From assembly GCA_023078685.1 (NCBI GenBank), contig JALGAS010000003.1, forward strand, positions 5,766,001 to 5,830,000: a DNA stretch of 64,000 nt. The letters are read 5' to 3'. Made by a program: the position numbers and the translations under genes. The notes beneath the pieces are model-generated. The model had not been told where the DNA came from. It worked only from the letters and a program-made list of their open reading frames with translations, and made no database searches. Of the stretch, positions 45,593-57,515 are shown piece by piece (positions within the stretch are counted from its first letter, which is position 1; each line of letters opens with the position of its first letter). The DNA comes from Neopestalotiopsis rosae. Its lineage: Eukaryota; Ascomycota; Sordariomycetes; Amphisphaeriales; Sporocadaceae.

Positions 45593-46498
45593 AATTTATG
45601 TTATGATCATGCTTTCATATAGGTAAAAATCATGAGACTGCGTGGATACTATAGGGGGAACCTCAGCGTTGTGAGCTGCTATGAGTTTCTTGGCACGGGT
45701 GAAAATTGGAAATTTATGGATCCCTAGAGCCCTACCTTGAGAGAAACCGAAAAAGCACTTTCACTTCCATCCATTTGATTAACAATGGAGTATACGCAGA
45801 AATACATGCATTGGTTGATGCTAGTCGCTACAGCTTTGGGTCACTGATCCGCCCTTCGATGTTTAGGCTCTGACGACACACTTCAACAATTCGCACAGAA
45901 CTTCTTGGATGGACGAGTGTACTGCTTATTTATCTCGATAAGCATGAGGTTTGGTAAATCCTCACAGCTAGCAGTACATTTTTAAGCTGAAAATAGGAAC
46001 TTTCTGATCTTTAACACAAGCTTCGAGTATGTACCGTCCGTCAGAAATAATTTCCGTCAAACATGTCACCAGCACGTACGGTCTTTCTGGTAAATACCAA
46101 GTTACCGAGCTAGGGGCATGGCTCCATCATGTATCTACATTGCGCCATTGTCAGCTAAACCCCCCCTCCTCCTTCTTTTTTTTTCTTTCTTTCTTTGGCA
46201 GCTCGGACAGCATCGGATCAGGTCTGGAACAAAACAGCTAGAATGTGCGTGGTGACTCCATCATCCACCAGACTATCATGGGCTTGCCGGACCCATGAAG
46301 TCATGATGGGGGTTGGAATCAACTCTGTTGCTGGAAGCTACTGAAGAAGTGGTGAGATGGAAGGAAGCTGGGAAGCTCACCCAAGCTCAAGCTGCACCGG
46401 CTATCTACTGCGGGGTGGGGATGGCGCATCACCCCACATCAAGTAAGGCGCGTCGCGGACTTTCACAGTATCTGGGATTGATTTAGTGTCGGAAGTCC
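45593..46498. other. Intergenic between M35 gene and the STAND gene 3' end
   Basis: No gene seen. A pyrimidine tract with CTTT units lies at 46,167-46,196. Confidence 0.5.
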
Positions 46499-49400
46499 TC
46501 ATACTAATTCAACTAACCTAATATACTCACCTTGCAATACAGACGCCATTCCAAGTGGGAGTTTATGCGGCTTTGGCTTTAGCTCGGTCATTCCAGAGCC
46601 ATGATTGCTGACCTGGTGAGGATCGCCCATGTCGATGTCGGACGACTGCAATTGACCTACACTGGGGGGCATGTTCATTTTGGCTACTTGTTCCGAGAAC
46701 AAGTCCTGTTGTATGCAATGAAGAGCCAAATCTTGACCTTCTTTTTGTAGCATATGTAGCTCTTGCGGGCTGAGCTTTTCCATCGCAGCCTTACGAAATG
46801 CAGTTCTCTCCTGGAAGGTGATGCTATTGAATTTGTGTATAGCCAGTTCCTGGAGCCGCCGTATCTCTTGAGGTGATATGTCAACTATGGTATATTTTGC
46901 GAGCTGCGTCGGGTGAAGAGAGCCAAGAGAGGGATTTGGGGTGTTGGTGTTTTCGAGGCGATCTTGGCCTGCCAAATTCATGGATTGGTGCTCACGTCTT
47001 AGGACATCCGACTCAACCACGCTGGTGGGGCCGTTTTCGATTGTTGGCATGACAGCTTGGTAATGTGTATCATGCCTAATCAATGGCTTTTCTGAATGGG
47101 CTGAGGGACCTAGCAGCAGATGGTCAGCCAAATTAAAGTCGTGGGCCCCTAAAATCGTGTCATCATGGTTGTCGCTTGTTGTACTTTCTGATTTATTCTT
47201 CCAACGGTACGGATGATTTTCCTCTTCCGGGATCATGCTGGGCAATATTCCCGAGTTATTTCGAAGACGCGCCCTGTCAGGATTTTTGGAGTCGGAAATC
47301 ATCTGAGTATATAAGGCTTCCAATTGCGCTTCTTTGCGGGACATTATGCTATGCTCTGCCAGTGAGTGAGATTCTGTCAGATCAAGAATCATCGCCCTGC
47401 TATCAGTCGATGGTTCCGTTGAATCATCCGAAAGCGCTTCCAGAGCTGCCGCGAGATTTCTAGAGGGCCTCAGCTGGCTAGATGGAGGTGAGGCATTCAA
47501 ATTTTGGGAAGCCTGTATCGATGATATGTTTGTCCGTCGAATGGGCCTGCGGTGTATATTTTTTGGATGAAGTTTCTTGACATGACGCTGAACTGCAGCT
47601 TTCGAGACAAGAGCAGGGTACTTGCAGTCTGGAACCGGGCATGTAAACAATTTGCTGTGCGTCGACTCATGTTCATCCCTTTCGGCCGCCGAGTCGAACC
47701 CAGTCGTTGCGGAAGGACATGTACCAAATCTGCAAGTAAAAGCGGCACCACGAAACTGGCTTTTAAACCTTTGCAGCTCTTCTGATGATGTTCCTGGGTA
47801 GTCATTTTGCTCGAGTAGAAATTTAACAACGTTCTGATAAGCCAGTAGCCGTCTGAAGTGAATTCTTTGTGAGGGACTCATCCCTTTTCCTGAAGATACC
47901 GTCTCTATCTGTGAATGTATTAGTTGACACTCCCCTACTTGCTTGCGATTAGCTCACCATCAGTCAGAAAGATCTGTTGCTCTACGGCTTTTGTAGACTT
48001 TGAATCGAGGCACAGCCTCATGAGCCTTCGAAGGTGGCCATCAGGGATGAGGGAAAGTCTTGCATCGCATCTGTATTCCCCTTCCCCATGATCATCAGGC
48101 TGTGACTCATTACTATTCACCTGCATAGCGAGACTGATTGCAAGCTGATATACTAGCGTATCTTTGATGACCTCAGTTGAGGTTGTTGCTACATCCAGCA
48201 AATCATCGACCCAATAATCAGCGGCGTAGAGGTGGAAACCATGCAAGCCGTGCACGACTCTGAGATATTGAGCCCGTACCGTAGCTTCCGGGTAAAAGGT
48301 TTGTAAGCCTGCCCGAAGACAGGTGACCGAAGCAATTCCCTGTTCATGCTTCAAGTCTGTCATATCCAACAGCAAGTTGCTCGAGGTGGACTGAAGAAAT
48401 CTAGAAGGTTGGTCAGCTAAGTAAAGAAGTCTCGCTCATGGCTAGGTGCCTACTCTTTGACCGTGCTATGAATGAATGCCATTGTGGCATTTGGTCGCTC
48501 TTCCACCAAAGCCCCACAGACCGTGAGAATGAAGTCAGGCACAAGGTGAGAGACGAGGTGATCTGCAGAGCTGAAGGTGACTGCTGACAGAAGCTCTAAG
48601 CGTTTCAATGGCCTTCTCGCAAATGCAAGCCAACCGAACAGCGACCTGACTCTGTCGATCGACTCTTCGTCCAACGGAGCAATTATTCGCGCCAGGATCT
48701 CTCGATAGCTTTTCAGATTTCATCTATCAGCGTAATTGTCCTCATCTTAAAGAGGATAAAGCTTCATACTAGGCAGACAATTCTTCAGGGAGGTCGTCGA
48801 CAGACTTTCTGACTTCGGCTGCGGAGTAAAAAATCTTTCTCCCGATATAGTCTAGGATCAAGCGAGCATATAGGAACATGCCTTTGTAGCGGTTAGTAAA
48901 GGATGGCGCAAATGGATGATCCGCTTACCGTCAGCCTTTTTTGCGATCGCTGATTTGATGTCTTCCAGATCCGTGTACTCAAGATGAAGTTGTGCGAACC
49001 TGTCACGTAACCCGTCAAATCTTTGAGAAGCATAAGTCTTGATGGCGGCATCCAATGCCTGCTGTTCTTTTGTCATTGACAAAACTTGATTCCTTCCAAG
49101 ACGTCTAGAAAGCACAGGTGATGATCTACTCGCAATCAAAAACTTGCACACAGTGCCTCCAGACCGGGGATTCTTGGACACCAGCTGATTGATCAAGCTA
49201 ATAAGACTGTCTTGCTTGTTGGATTCACAAGCTTCAAAGGTATCAATAAGGATCCAAAGAAACTGGGTGTGGCGTGGCTCCTGAGATGTCGACGTGAAAA
49301 GGATTTTCACTAACTGTTCCAGAAGAGTTGTGCTGGCTGCCTTCTTCTCCATCACATATTTGTCATATACGTGGGCTGTGAGATCTTCGTCTTGTTGAAG

Positions 49401-50491
49401 AAGTTGCAGTAGCAGTGACCGTAAGATTTGGTCATACGAAGTTGAGGATGCGTATGAGCTGCTCAGGAAGTGGGCAATAACAATACGCGAATCCTTTCTC
49501 ATGAAAGCCTGGAATTGTGTCATCAAGACGGTTTTGCCCGCGCCAGGGATACCTTGAAGCCAGCACAGACATGAATCGGTGTCTCTCCGAAGCCAAGAAC
49601 GTAGCTGTCGATTTTCCAAAGCCCAGCTACAGGTTCCTGGATGTTGATCGCCTTCGAATGATGCAAGCTCTTGAATGGTGAGTTGCTCCGAGTCGTCTGT
49701 CTTCAGCCACGATTTGATGTAGCTGTATTGCTTGGCCGCTTGCTCATTTTCTTGCCGTGTTACTCTCTCGTGGTTTTCTTCTCGCCATGTTTGTATTTCT
49801 TTCCATTGTTGACGCGAATCAAAAATGTGTCTCGCATTAGCCTCTTGATCGATCAACGTTCCATGACGCTCTAAATCTTCCAGAATGCCATGGAAGCGCC
49901 GTTCAAAGCGCCCCCACGATGTCAGAAACATCAACTTCCAACCTGAAATGGTTAGCGATTGACAACCGAGTTGTATATCTACAACGTACTGCTCCGGCGA
50001 AGAAATGTATATGCAAACTTGTGGAACTGGAGTATATCGGAGTAGAAAACAGCCAGTGTTTGCTGAAACCCTGGGTTGCCTGTAAAAGCTTGTTGCAGAA
50101 TTTCAAATCGGACAAGCGACTCGGCAATCTTCGAATACCCTTTCATGATAGCTTCAAATGCTTCAACATACTCGGAAGCTAGACGTAATATGAGCGTGAT
50201 AGGGGCCCATACCCATGGAAGGAAGGGAGTTCCATTGCATAGAACATCCACGACTTTTGCGTAATGTTCAAGCCCTTGGAATAGAGGCATCAATCGCCGC
50301 AGATTCCGGAGCGATTGTTTGGCAGCCAGCTGAGTTTCTATCTCTAGAGCTGCACTTCTGACATGCTCAAGTGTAGTCGTCGCAAAGTCCCGTGAGTCTA
50401 CAGGTGTGATAGTTCTGTCAAGTTCATCGAATGCGGTTTTGATCGTCTGCCTGGCCAGCGTCGAAACGGCAGGCTTGAACTTCGGGGACAT
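46499..50491 (-). CDS. NLR-like STAND protein: fungal N-terminal domain, NACHT, C-terminal C2H2 fingers
   Basis: Six exons (50491-49990, 49942-48929, 48881-48770, 48708-48454, 48400-47958, 47889-46499) join in phase to 1238 residues. The N-terminal 190 residues (FLPWVWAPITLILRLASEY) match the helical domain common in fungal NACHT proteins. The NTPase has Walker A GIPGAGKTVL at about 295-304, a Walker B-like FLWILIDTFEA, and a sensor-like KFLIASRSSP. The winged-helix part follows (DDLPEELSAYYREILARI, DEESIDRVRSLFGWLAFA). No WD40, ankyrin or TPR repeats are seen. Instead the C terminus has Cys/His clusters FTCRFGTCPSATTGF and FTCPVPDCKY...HVKKLH (about 825-880), then a disordered tail. Fungal NLRs can act in non-self recognition and regulated cell death; that is inference here. 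An in-frame ATG at 50578 could add 29 residues. A GTGAGT near the end could shorten the last exon. Confidence 0.85.
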
Positions 50492-50935
50492 TTTCAACAG
50501 TGTATCATGATTTTCGTGATCTGTGGCTCTAGATAACAGCACACCTTTGAATGTGAAGTGATGGAGTTGCAAAGACATTTGCTGATTGATTTGAGGGGAG
50601 AATCGGCCTTAAGGCCTGCATAGCCACCCCTCAGTTGTGGCTTGGGGCGGCTTTGCAGTCTCTCACAGTTGTACTGATTGAATCGATCAATCAAATCCTC
50701 GCTTCGGTGTGCTGTAGACATGGGTAGCGACGCGCATGCATCTTGCTTATCACTGGACCACGCTGCACTCAGGATGCCTTGGCAATGATTAGCTTTGCCG
50801 CCACCATCGCGAAGGTGCAGAATCCCACTCAACACTACAGTGCCCCTCTTCAATTACATCTGGCCCCTAACATGGCGCTCACCAAATGGCACTGGAAACA
50901 GGATCAATCACATAACGTTTTTTTTAAGAGGTGAG
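50492..50935. other. Shared divergent promoter, NLR gene and SNF2 relic
   Basis: The 444 bases separate two head-to-head starts. No other gene is seen; the only frames are extensions of the flanking ones. Confidence 0.5.
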
Positions 50936-53900
50936 ATGGATTCTAGCTATGATTGGGACCATCCTGCCAAACGGCAAAGGCTCGAAGAAAATGCATATCA
51001 GCCAGAGCTGATGCAGTGGGGCTCGGGGTTACCTGCCGCGCGACGTCGTGAGATTCAGGCCTCAGCAGCAGTTCGTCCTAGTCAACCAGACGATTCCTCA
51101 TCACGGAGGACAAGCCACGCACAAAAAACAACACTTCTCCATCAAGCTCCTGGGATTTCATCAAAATCAAGCTCATTGCACCACTTGTTGAATGCGCCGA
51201 CATATGGTACAACTCCGACCCAGTCGTTTGAGCAAAAACCGCAACAGTCGTACCAGCCATGGAGTGGAATTCCACGACATGACACCACTACAAGCTATGA
51301 TAGTCACACAATAGAAGCATCTACTTCAGCCAAAGGGTTTCTCAGTACGGTACTTCTGAGCAGTAATGAGTCGTCTCGCAATGCACACGAGTGTCAGCCA
51401 GGGGTCAAGAATGATTCAAGTCGATTCGAAAGTCATATCATGCCATCAGAGATCTATGAGGTCACTTCAGAGCTGGAAACGTCTGTCGAGTCAAACCACG
51501 ACATATGTTGCTTCGGAATGGTATGTATGCCCTGCCAATGAAGATGCATCGCTAATTCAAACCAGATACCAGGGATTTCGGGATCGTTTGAATGTATAAG
51601 TACTGAAGACGCCCAGTCGTCTTTGAATGTCGACCTTGAGTCGGCACAAACATTTGTGTCAACAGATATTCGACTTCGTGGTCGCATTGACACAGACTAT
51701 TGCTCAATGATACAAGGACTTCTTGACGTACCGGAGATCAGCATGCGAGTGACTTGCATAGCTAAGACATTGACGACGACAAAAAAGGCGCGCTTGAATG
51801 TGTCGACACCTTGTGAACTACAACTTACGATATATGGACACCCGGAGCTTTTCGACGAAGTTGGGAGATGGCTGCAAGACTTCGACGCATATCTGCAAGA
51901 TCCAAGTGTATGCCACTTGAATGTCAAATATTGCAACCCCCCACCGTCTTTCTTTCATTGACGTGGATTCGTGTCCCATGGTCTCAGATGTTGTGAAATA
52001 CAAGCCCGGATTGGTGTTTCAGACTATACCCGAGCATCCAAGTCTGCTTGACACTATCAGTAATACCATGGACCTACCAGAGGCTCTGCAACCCACAGCT
52101 ATCAAGTCGCCACTAAAGAGGTATTTTAACTGTTTTGCCCGCAATGACAAGCTGATTCAAAAGCTAATTGTGGCTCCCAGACATCAAAAACAAGCACTAT
52201 TCTTCATGATGTGCCGCGAACGAGGTTGGGGCAATCACCACAAGATCCCAGATATATGGGAATCAGTTGACAATGACAGAGGTCGAATGTAAGTGGCATG
52301 AACAAGATACAACCAGGAAAGGCTCGGACTGACTTTTTCCACAAGATTTGTCAATAGCATAACCAGCATCTAACAAAGTGATGTGCCTCGTCAGATGCAT
52401 GGAGGCATTATTGCAGATCCCATGGGCCTCGACAAGACCTTATCAATGATAGCCTTGATAGCCACAGACTTGGACGGGCCCTCAGCCGCAGAAATAGATG
52501 AAAGCCCTGACAAGCATGATGATATGGTCCTCCCAAGCATTCAAGCTACCCTGGTAGTAGTCCCTCCGCCACGTAAGCATGTATTCCTGTTTTGCTACTA
52601 CTAAGAACCGACGTCACTGACTGAAACCAGTAATCAGCGCTTGGGAGGAACAACTTTCAGAGTGAGATACCCAGCTTGAGTCCTCGTAGCTTGACTAACT
52701 ATTGTCAGTCACCTTGTGCCTGGTGCTTTGTCATATAGCCGCTATCATGGTAATAATAGAGCGACAACCAGGAATACTCTAGAGACGGACCAACTGGTTG
52801 TAACGACTTACCATACTGTTTCAGCGGAGTGGAAACAAAGTGGTCATTCGGGTGACTCAACACTTTTCTCAGTGCGTTGGAAAAGAATCGTGCTCGACGA
52901 AGGTAATGACTCGCGAAATTCTTCAAGTGCTTTGATTAGTGCTAACAGTCTCAGCTCACTTCATACGCAATGTGTCTTCCCGAATGTCCCGAGCTGTTTG
53001 TGCGTTGCAGGCTCAATCCCGATGGGCTGTGACGGGAACTCCAGTTCAAAATCGTCTCGGAGACTTGTCCAGCTTGCTTAAATTCATTCGCGCACACCCG
53101 TACTCAGACACGAAGCAGTTTGATGCGGATATATCGCAACTTTGGAAATCCGGAGAAGACGAGGAAGCGGTCAAACGACTTAAAAGACTTTCGTTGTGCC
53201 TGGTACTGCGTCGGCCCAAGACGACAATCGAACTTCCTCGCCGAGAAGACCTCGAATGCCCCGTGGAGTTCACTGCTGATGAAAAAGAGGCTTATACGGC
53301 TATCCACCAACAAGCTGTTGTACGCATTGATGAAGTATTGCAAAGCAATGGTGCAACCTCCGGATCCAATGTGTTTGTGAATGTTTTGCAGCAAATCGAG
53401 GCTCTGCGTCTATTCTGTAGCTTGGGATTGAGGTACAACAAGAGGCACAGAATCACCGGCAGCCTAGATACACAGGATGGCGACTGGAACAGAATGGCAC
53501 AGAGGGTCTTCAACACGCAAAGGCAGATGGGATCCATCACCTGTCTTCAGTGCGCATCCTTACTGGACATCACTGAGAGTATTTTCGAGTATGGCGATCA
53601 GCTGCGACAAGAAGGAAGATTCTTCAAATGCCTGAGATTTCTCTGTGTGGAATGTACACGCAAGTCAGCCTCTGTGCTACGATGTGGCCACAAACCATCC
53701 TGCCCCGCTGCAAAGGTTTCGGTAGATAGTAACGCTTTCGAAGAAACTGAGGATGTCGATGTCAACACACCCGTCGGTCCTTCTCCACAGTTCCCGTCAA
53801 AGATCAAAGCTCTCGTAGCTGATCTTCAATCTCTCCCGTCAGACGTTAAAAGGTTAGAAATCCTCGACGTTTGGTTATCTTGTACGGCACTAACACCAAA

Positions 53901-54594
53901 TTTAGTATTGTTTTCTCGACCTGGAGATTGACTCTGGATGTCGTTGAAGAGGCACTGGAACAGGCAGGTCTGCCCTGTCTACGATTCGACGGAAAGTTGC
54001 CCCAGAAAGATAGGCAATCCGTCGTAGATCGCTTCAGGAAAGACAAGACTATTCGTGTCATGCTTTTAACGCTGTCATGCGGTGCAGTTGGGTAAGTGAT
54101 ATCTTGGAAGACTAACAGCAATGGTGATTAGAAAGCGCTCGGAAAGGCTAACAACGACTGCAGCCTCACCCTGACTGTGGCTTCACGTGCATACCTACTA
54201 GAGCTACACTGGTAAGTAAGACTTATCAAATGAATTCGACCAAATCATTGATGATTCAAAGGAACCCAACTCTAGAAGAACAAGCCCTGGCTCGCATACA
54301 TCGACTGGGCCAGACCCAAGAGGTAACCACTGTGCGATTGTATATTCGTGACTCATTCGAAGAGGTACACGTTCCCAAACTATCATTGGACGTTGGAACA
54401 GAGCTAACGTCAATGTGTAGTCTGTCAGAGAGGTTCAAAAGTCGAAGCAGGCACTTGCTAATGTCCTTTTGTCGTCGCAAGGGGATGGACAAGGCGACAC
54501 TAGCCTAAGTGTTCTAGAGGCAAGTCACTCATCAAGGACAGTAAGCCGTGCCCCAAGACTGACAGTTGTCTAGAAACTCCGCTCTCTTCTGTGA
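50936..54594 (+). pseudogene. Rad5/Rad16-like SNF2-family ATPase, multiply disabled
   Basis: A many-exon gene encoding an SNF2 helicase can be traced from MDSSYDWDHPAKRQRLEE to KLRSLL. Intact parts include LISAWEEQLS, LVVTTYHTVSAEW, the DEAH box joined across an intron (RIVLDE-AHFIRN), WAVTGTPVQNRLGDL, a degenerate zinc/RING-like Cys region (TCLQCASLL, FLCVEC, LRCGHKPSC), IVFSTWRLTLDVV, VGLTLTVASRAYLLELHW and ALARIHRLGQTQEVTTVRLY. Three lesions are seen. A run of six C at 51937-51942 shifts the frame within the otherwise continuous YCNPHRLSFID region. An in-frame TAA occurs at 52371-52373 just before QSDVPRQMHGG. The Walker A Gly is replaced (MGLDKT, GAC at 52431). The last intron has a GC donor (GCAAGT at 54520). 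Functional relatives remodel chromatin or act in DNA repair. Confidence 0.83.
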
Positions 54595-55202
54595 TTCGGG
54601 CCCGAAAGATGAAAGGTTTAGTTTGATGATGGGGGCTCGTTTCGGTTTTGTTGCACAGCAGCTCAAATCGTCACCTACACTGGAGCAATATCGGTCATGA
54701 AGCATGCGCCACGGCTCCTTCTCACCAATTGTGTTGACTAGATGAAGATGCTATCTTCAAATCATTGTCATTTCTATAAATGTCTAGAAACTTGTCGCAG
54801 CCACGGGAAATCACTTCCTATAATGCCATTTCGTACTACCTATGCAAGGCCTTTTCTTACCGAAACTTGATGCGGTCATGCTCTCGCATGAGCTATTGAT
54901 GTCAGCTTACGAAAGTGTATTTCTTCCTTTTTGTTGATCTTCACTATAATCGAAGTTTCCAGTACGTAACGTAATAGAATGTCTGAGTGCTGCAGCTGCC
55001 GCAATTGCTGAGTAGACTTTTGCCAGTTCAGAATGGTGCCGGCTCGAAAGTATCTGCTGTGCCTAGATGCTTATCCTATGATAATGTCTATATATATATA
55101 AGTGCTCGCTCGCCATAGTCTCAGTAAAAATGCAGACAAGCTATCAGTTATTACAAGCACAAAAAAACTCTTATTCCACTATATCACGAAATATTTTTTA
55201 TC
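54595..55202. other. Intergenic, promoter of the small secreted protein
   Basis: No coding content. Contains the TATA box listed separately and a leader of about 100 bases. Confidence 0.5.
55089..55102 (+). promoter_or_regulatory. Strong TATA element of the secreted-protein gene
   Basis: An extended TATATATATATAAG lies 101 bases before the ATG at 55203. A strong TATA with a short leader fits a highly inducible gene. Confidence 0.55.
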
Positions 55203-55538
55203 ATGAAGCTTTCAGCAGCAGTATCGTTGGCTCTTGCCACTTTCGCCATGGCCAGGAACTGCACGCCAGGCCTGAACTACTGCGGCAGCACTCTCCTAGC
55301 CATCGGTAAGTCCAACTGGATTGAACTTGGATTTGTGTTTGATTCTCACATTACAATAGGAGACTACCAGGCTCAAATCGACCAGTCCTTGGCGGATGCG
55401 GGCCAGGGAAATGCCAATAATGGGAGAGATGACCTGTTCCAATGCATTGGTGGCGACAATGGAGTGATCAAATTCCTCCAGTATTGCGGAAATGGGTGCA
55501 AGGATGAAGGTAGCGGCGTCAGCGACAGGTGTCTCTAG
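55203..55538 (+). CDS. Small secreted cysteine-rich protein
   Basis: Two exons, 55203-55305 and 55360-55538, give 93 residues. A signal peptide (MKLSAAVSLALATFAMA) is followed by a mature chain of about 75 residues with six cysteines (RNCTPGLNYCG, FQCIGG, YCGNGC, DRCL), enough for three disulfides. The 54-nt intron (GTAAGT donor, ATAG acceptor) is a multiple of three and contains no stop, so an unspliced transcript would still encode a secreted protein with 18 extra residues. Length, signal and cysteine number are those of fungal effector-like or defence-related secreted proteins; no activity can be deduced. The TATA box 101 bases upstream supports this start. Confidence 0.85.
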   Translation: MKLSAAVSLALATFAMARNCTPGLNYCGSTLLAIGKSNWIELGFVFDSHITIGDYQAQIDQSLADAGQGNANNGRDDLFQCIGGDNGVIKFLQYCGNGCKDEGSGVSDRCL

Positions 55539-56100
55539 ATACCTTAGACGGCCAATGCGTAAGGTTTCAAATACTTGAAATACTCGAGTTCCAGAGTCTT
55601 AGCTATCAAAGGGCAATAAACATTGACTCGAGTTGAATCTTAGCTGCCTAAGATATCCTGAAGTTGTTCTCATGTTATAATGTTCAATCTATGGCCTAGG
55701 GTAAGCGTTCAGGGCTGTAGTACTAAAATATAGTATGATGGACTGACTATACCGCCGACCAACTGAAGTAGACAATGCGTCCGTTGTGAACAAAGCAGTC
55801 TTTATATTATTATGCGCAAATCGAACTGACGGTCCCATGAAAACACTCTCAGAGATCAACTTCTCATTACACTCTGTAGATATGCACATCGCCAGCGCGG
55901 CGATTAAGCGAGTTCGACCCGCTGAGCCATAGGCGAGCGCCGAATAGGCAGGAGAGCCGCCGGAACTCCAAGTGGTTTTGCATCCCTGCGCAAGTGTGCC
56001 TGACTTACCTGATCGCATCACCCTCGCGTATCTTCTCACCTCTTGGCAATTGTCTCTGGACATAATTCCCTTGATTACCGTTGATGCTTCTCGACATTTA
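55539..56100. other. Intergenic, upstream of the APH-like gene
   Basis: No gene called. On the minus strand 55,895-55,945 contains a tRNA A-box-like stretch and an adjacent hairpin, but no complete tRNA (see rejected items). Confidence 0.5.
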
Positions 56101-57354
56101 ATGATGACTTCGCTTCACAAGGATGAGGATAATGTTGTCTTGCAACGTCTATCGCAGACTCGATACGCTTGCTCGTCGCTCTCGACGCTAGCGACCCGAC
56201 CCGCTAACTTTGTTTACCGCGGTGTGCTAATTGAGCCTCTGGCCGCCAAGGACGGATCGGCGGCGGTTACCAGTGTTATAGTCAAGCACTCTACGGATTC
56301 CGTGCATACTGTAATCATGAGTTTTCTCTTATTCTCTTGGTATTTCGAATTGCAAATACATCAAGACATGGATCATTATCTAATATGTAATTCAATACCA
56401 GGAATTTGACGAACTCCTTCTCAGCTCGCTCGCCAGCTTGTCACCTCCGCAAGCCACCACTGAAACCGTCGTGGTCAAGGCACCGCGGCTGTACTACTTT
56501 GACCGCGAATTCAACACACAAGTTCTAGAGGACTTTGCTGATGCGGGCGGCTTCAGGTCGATACTCTTCTCGCCCGACGCCGACACCCTTCGTCCCCACC
56601 CCGTTGAGATTGGGCACCATCTTGGATCTTGGCTGCGTTCTTTCCATGAGTGGGCTTTGGAGCCTCAGCAAGCTGCCGTTAGAGCACAGCTTGGCCAGAA
56701 AAATCCCGTCCGGAAGCTAAAGCGCTCCGTGACATTTGATGTTTTCCTTACGGTACTAGAAGGCTTTCCGGGGCTGCTCGATGGCCATCAAGAAACACTG
56801 CAGGTCGTTCAAGAGGCCATGACAAAGGAGTTTCAGAAGCCAGCGACGGACGAGGATGAGGGCTGGGGGCTGGTGCATGGCGACCTTTGGTCGGGCAAGT
56901 AAGTTGACCCTTCCGGCGTACACTTCCGCTTGAAAATGTTTAATGTTGGAAAAGCATTCTCCTCTCAAATCCTCCATGGCACGAGCCGCCACGACTGGGC
57001 ATCATTGACTGGGAATTTGCTCAATTCGGCCACCGCTCCTACGACCTGGGCCAGATCGTGGGCGACCTCTATGAAAAATTCGTGTACCTGAAAGCCGATA
57101 CCACGTCCGTAATGGAAGCCATCATCCGCGGCTACGGCGCTTTAAGTGACGATATGGCCTTCCGGACTGCCATTTACGTGGGCGTTCACTTGATCGGCTG
57201 GCATCACCGGCGACCCCGCAGCGCGCCGCCCGTGGCCCCGGAACTGGTCACTGCTGGGCTGACGATTGGGAGAGATTTCATCTGCGAAGGATGGGCAAGA
57301 GACAAGCAATTCTTCGAAAGCACGGCATTGAAATCACTGTTTACTCCAAAATAA
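56101..57354 (+). CDS. Aminoglycoside phosphotransferase-fold kinase (APH/choline kinase family)
   Basis: Three exons, 56101-56310, 56402-56898 and 56955-57354, join to 368 residues. The N-lobe has YACSSLSTLATRPANFVYRG and the lysine-bearing strand SVIVKHSTDS. The catalytic loop HGDLWSGN is completed across the last intron, and the metal-binding motif is GIIDWEFAQFG, followed by YDLGQIVGDLYEKF. These are the key residues of the APH superfamily, which phosphorylates small molecules; the fungal members are mostly uncharacterised and are not evidence of drug resistance. The first intron donor (GTAATC) is weak, so the join after residue 70 is the least certain. Two tandem ATGs open the gene. Cytosolic. 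Confidence 0.83.
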
Positions 57355-57515
57355 ATGCCCAAAATGTGTCCAAGATAAATGCCAAACACCTTTACCCATT
57401 TTCCAGCCTGTTCTCCAAACTCCGTCCAAACGAGTGCCTAGTATAACCGATCCAGTACAGTTTAGTCGCTAAAAGCCAATCCCCAAAAACCAAATTGAAC
57501 CCCGCAGAGCACTAT

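Noticed and set aside
55895..55945. tRNA-like stretch on the minus strand (A-box-like TGGCTCAGCGGG plus a 5-bp stem with a 7-base loop)
   Set aside because: The loop lacks U33, there is no B box or T-arm, and no acceptor stem pairs; at most a chance or fossil resemblance.
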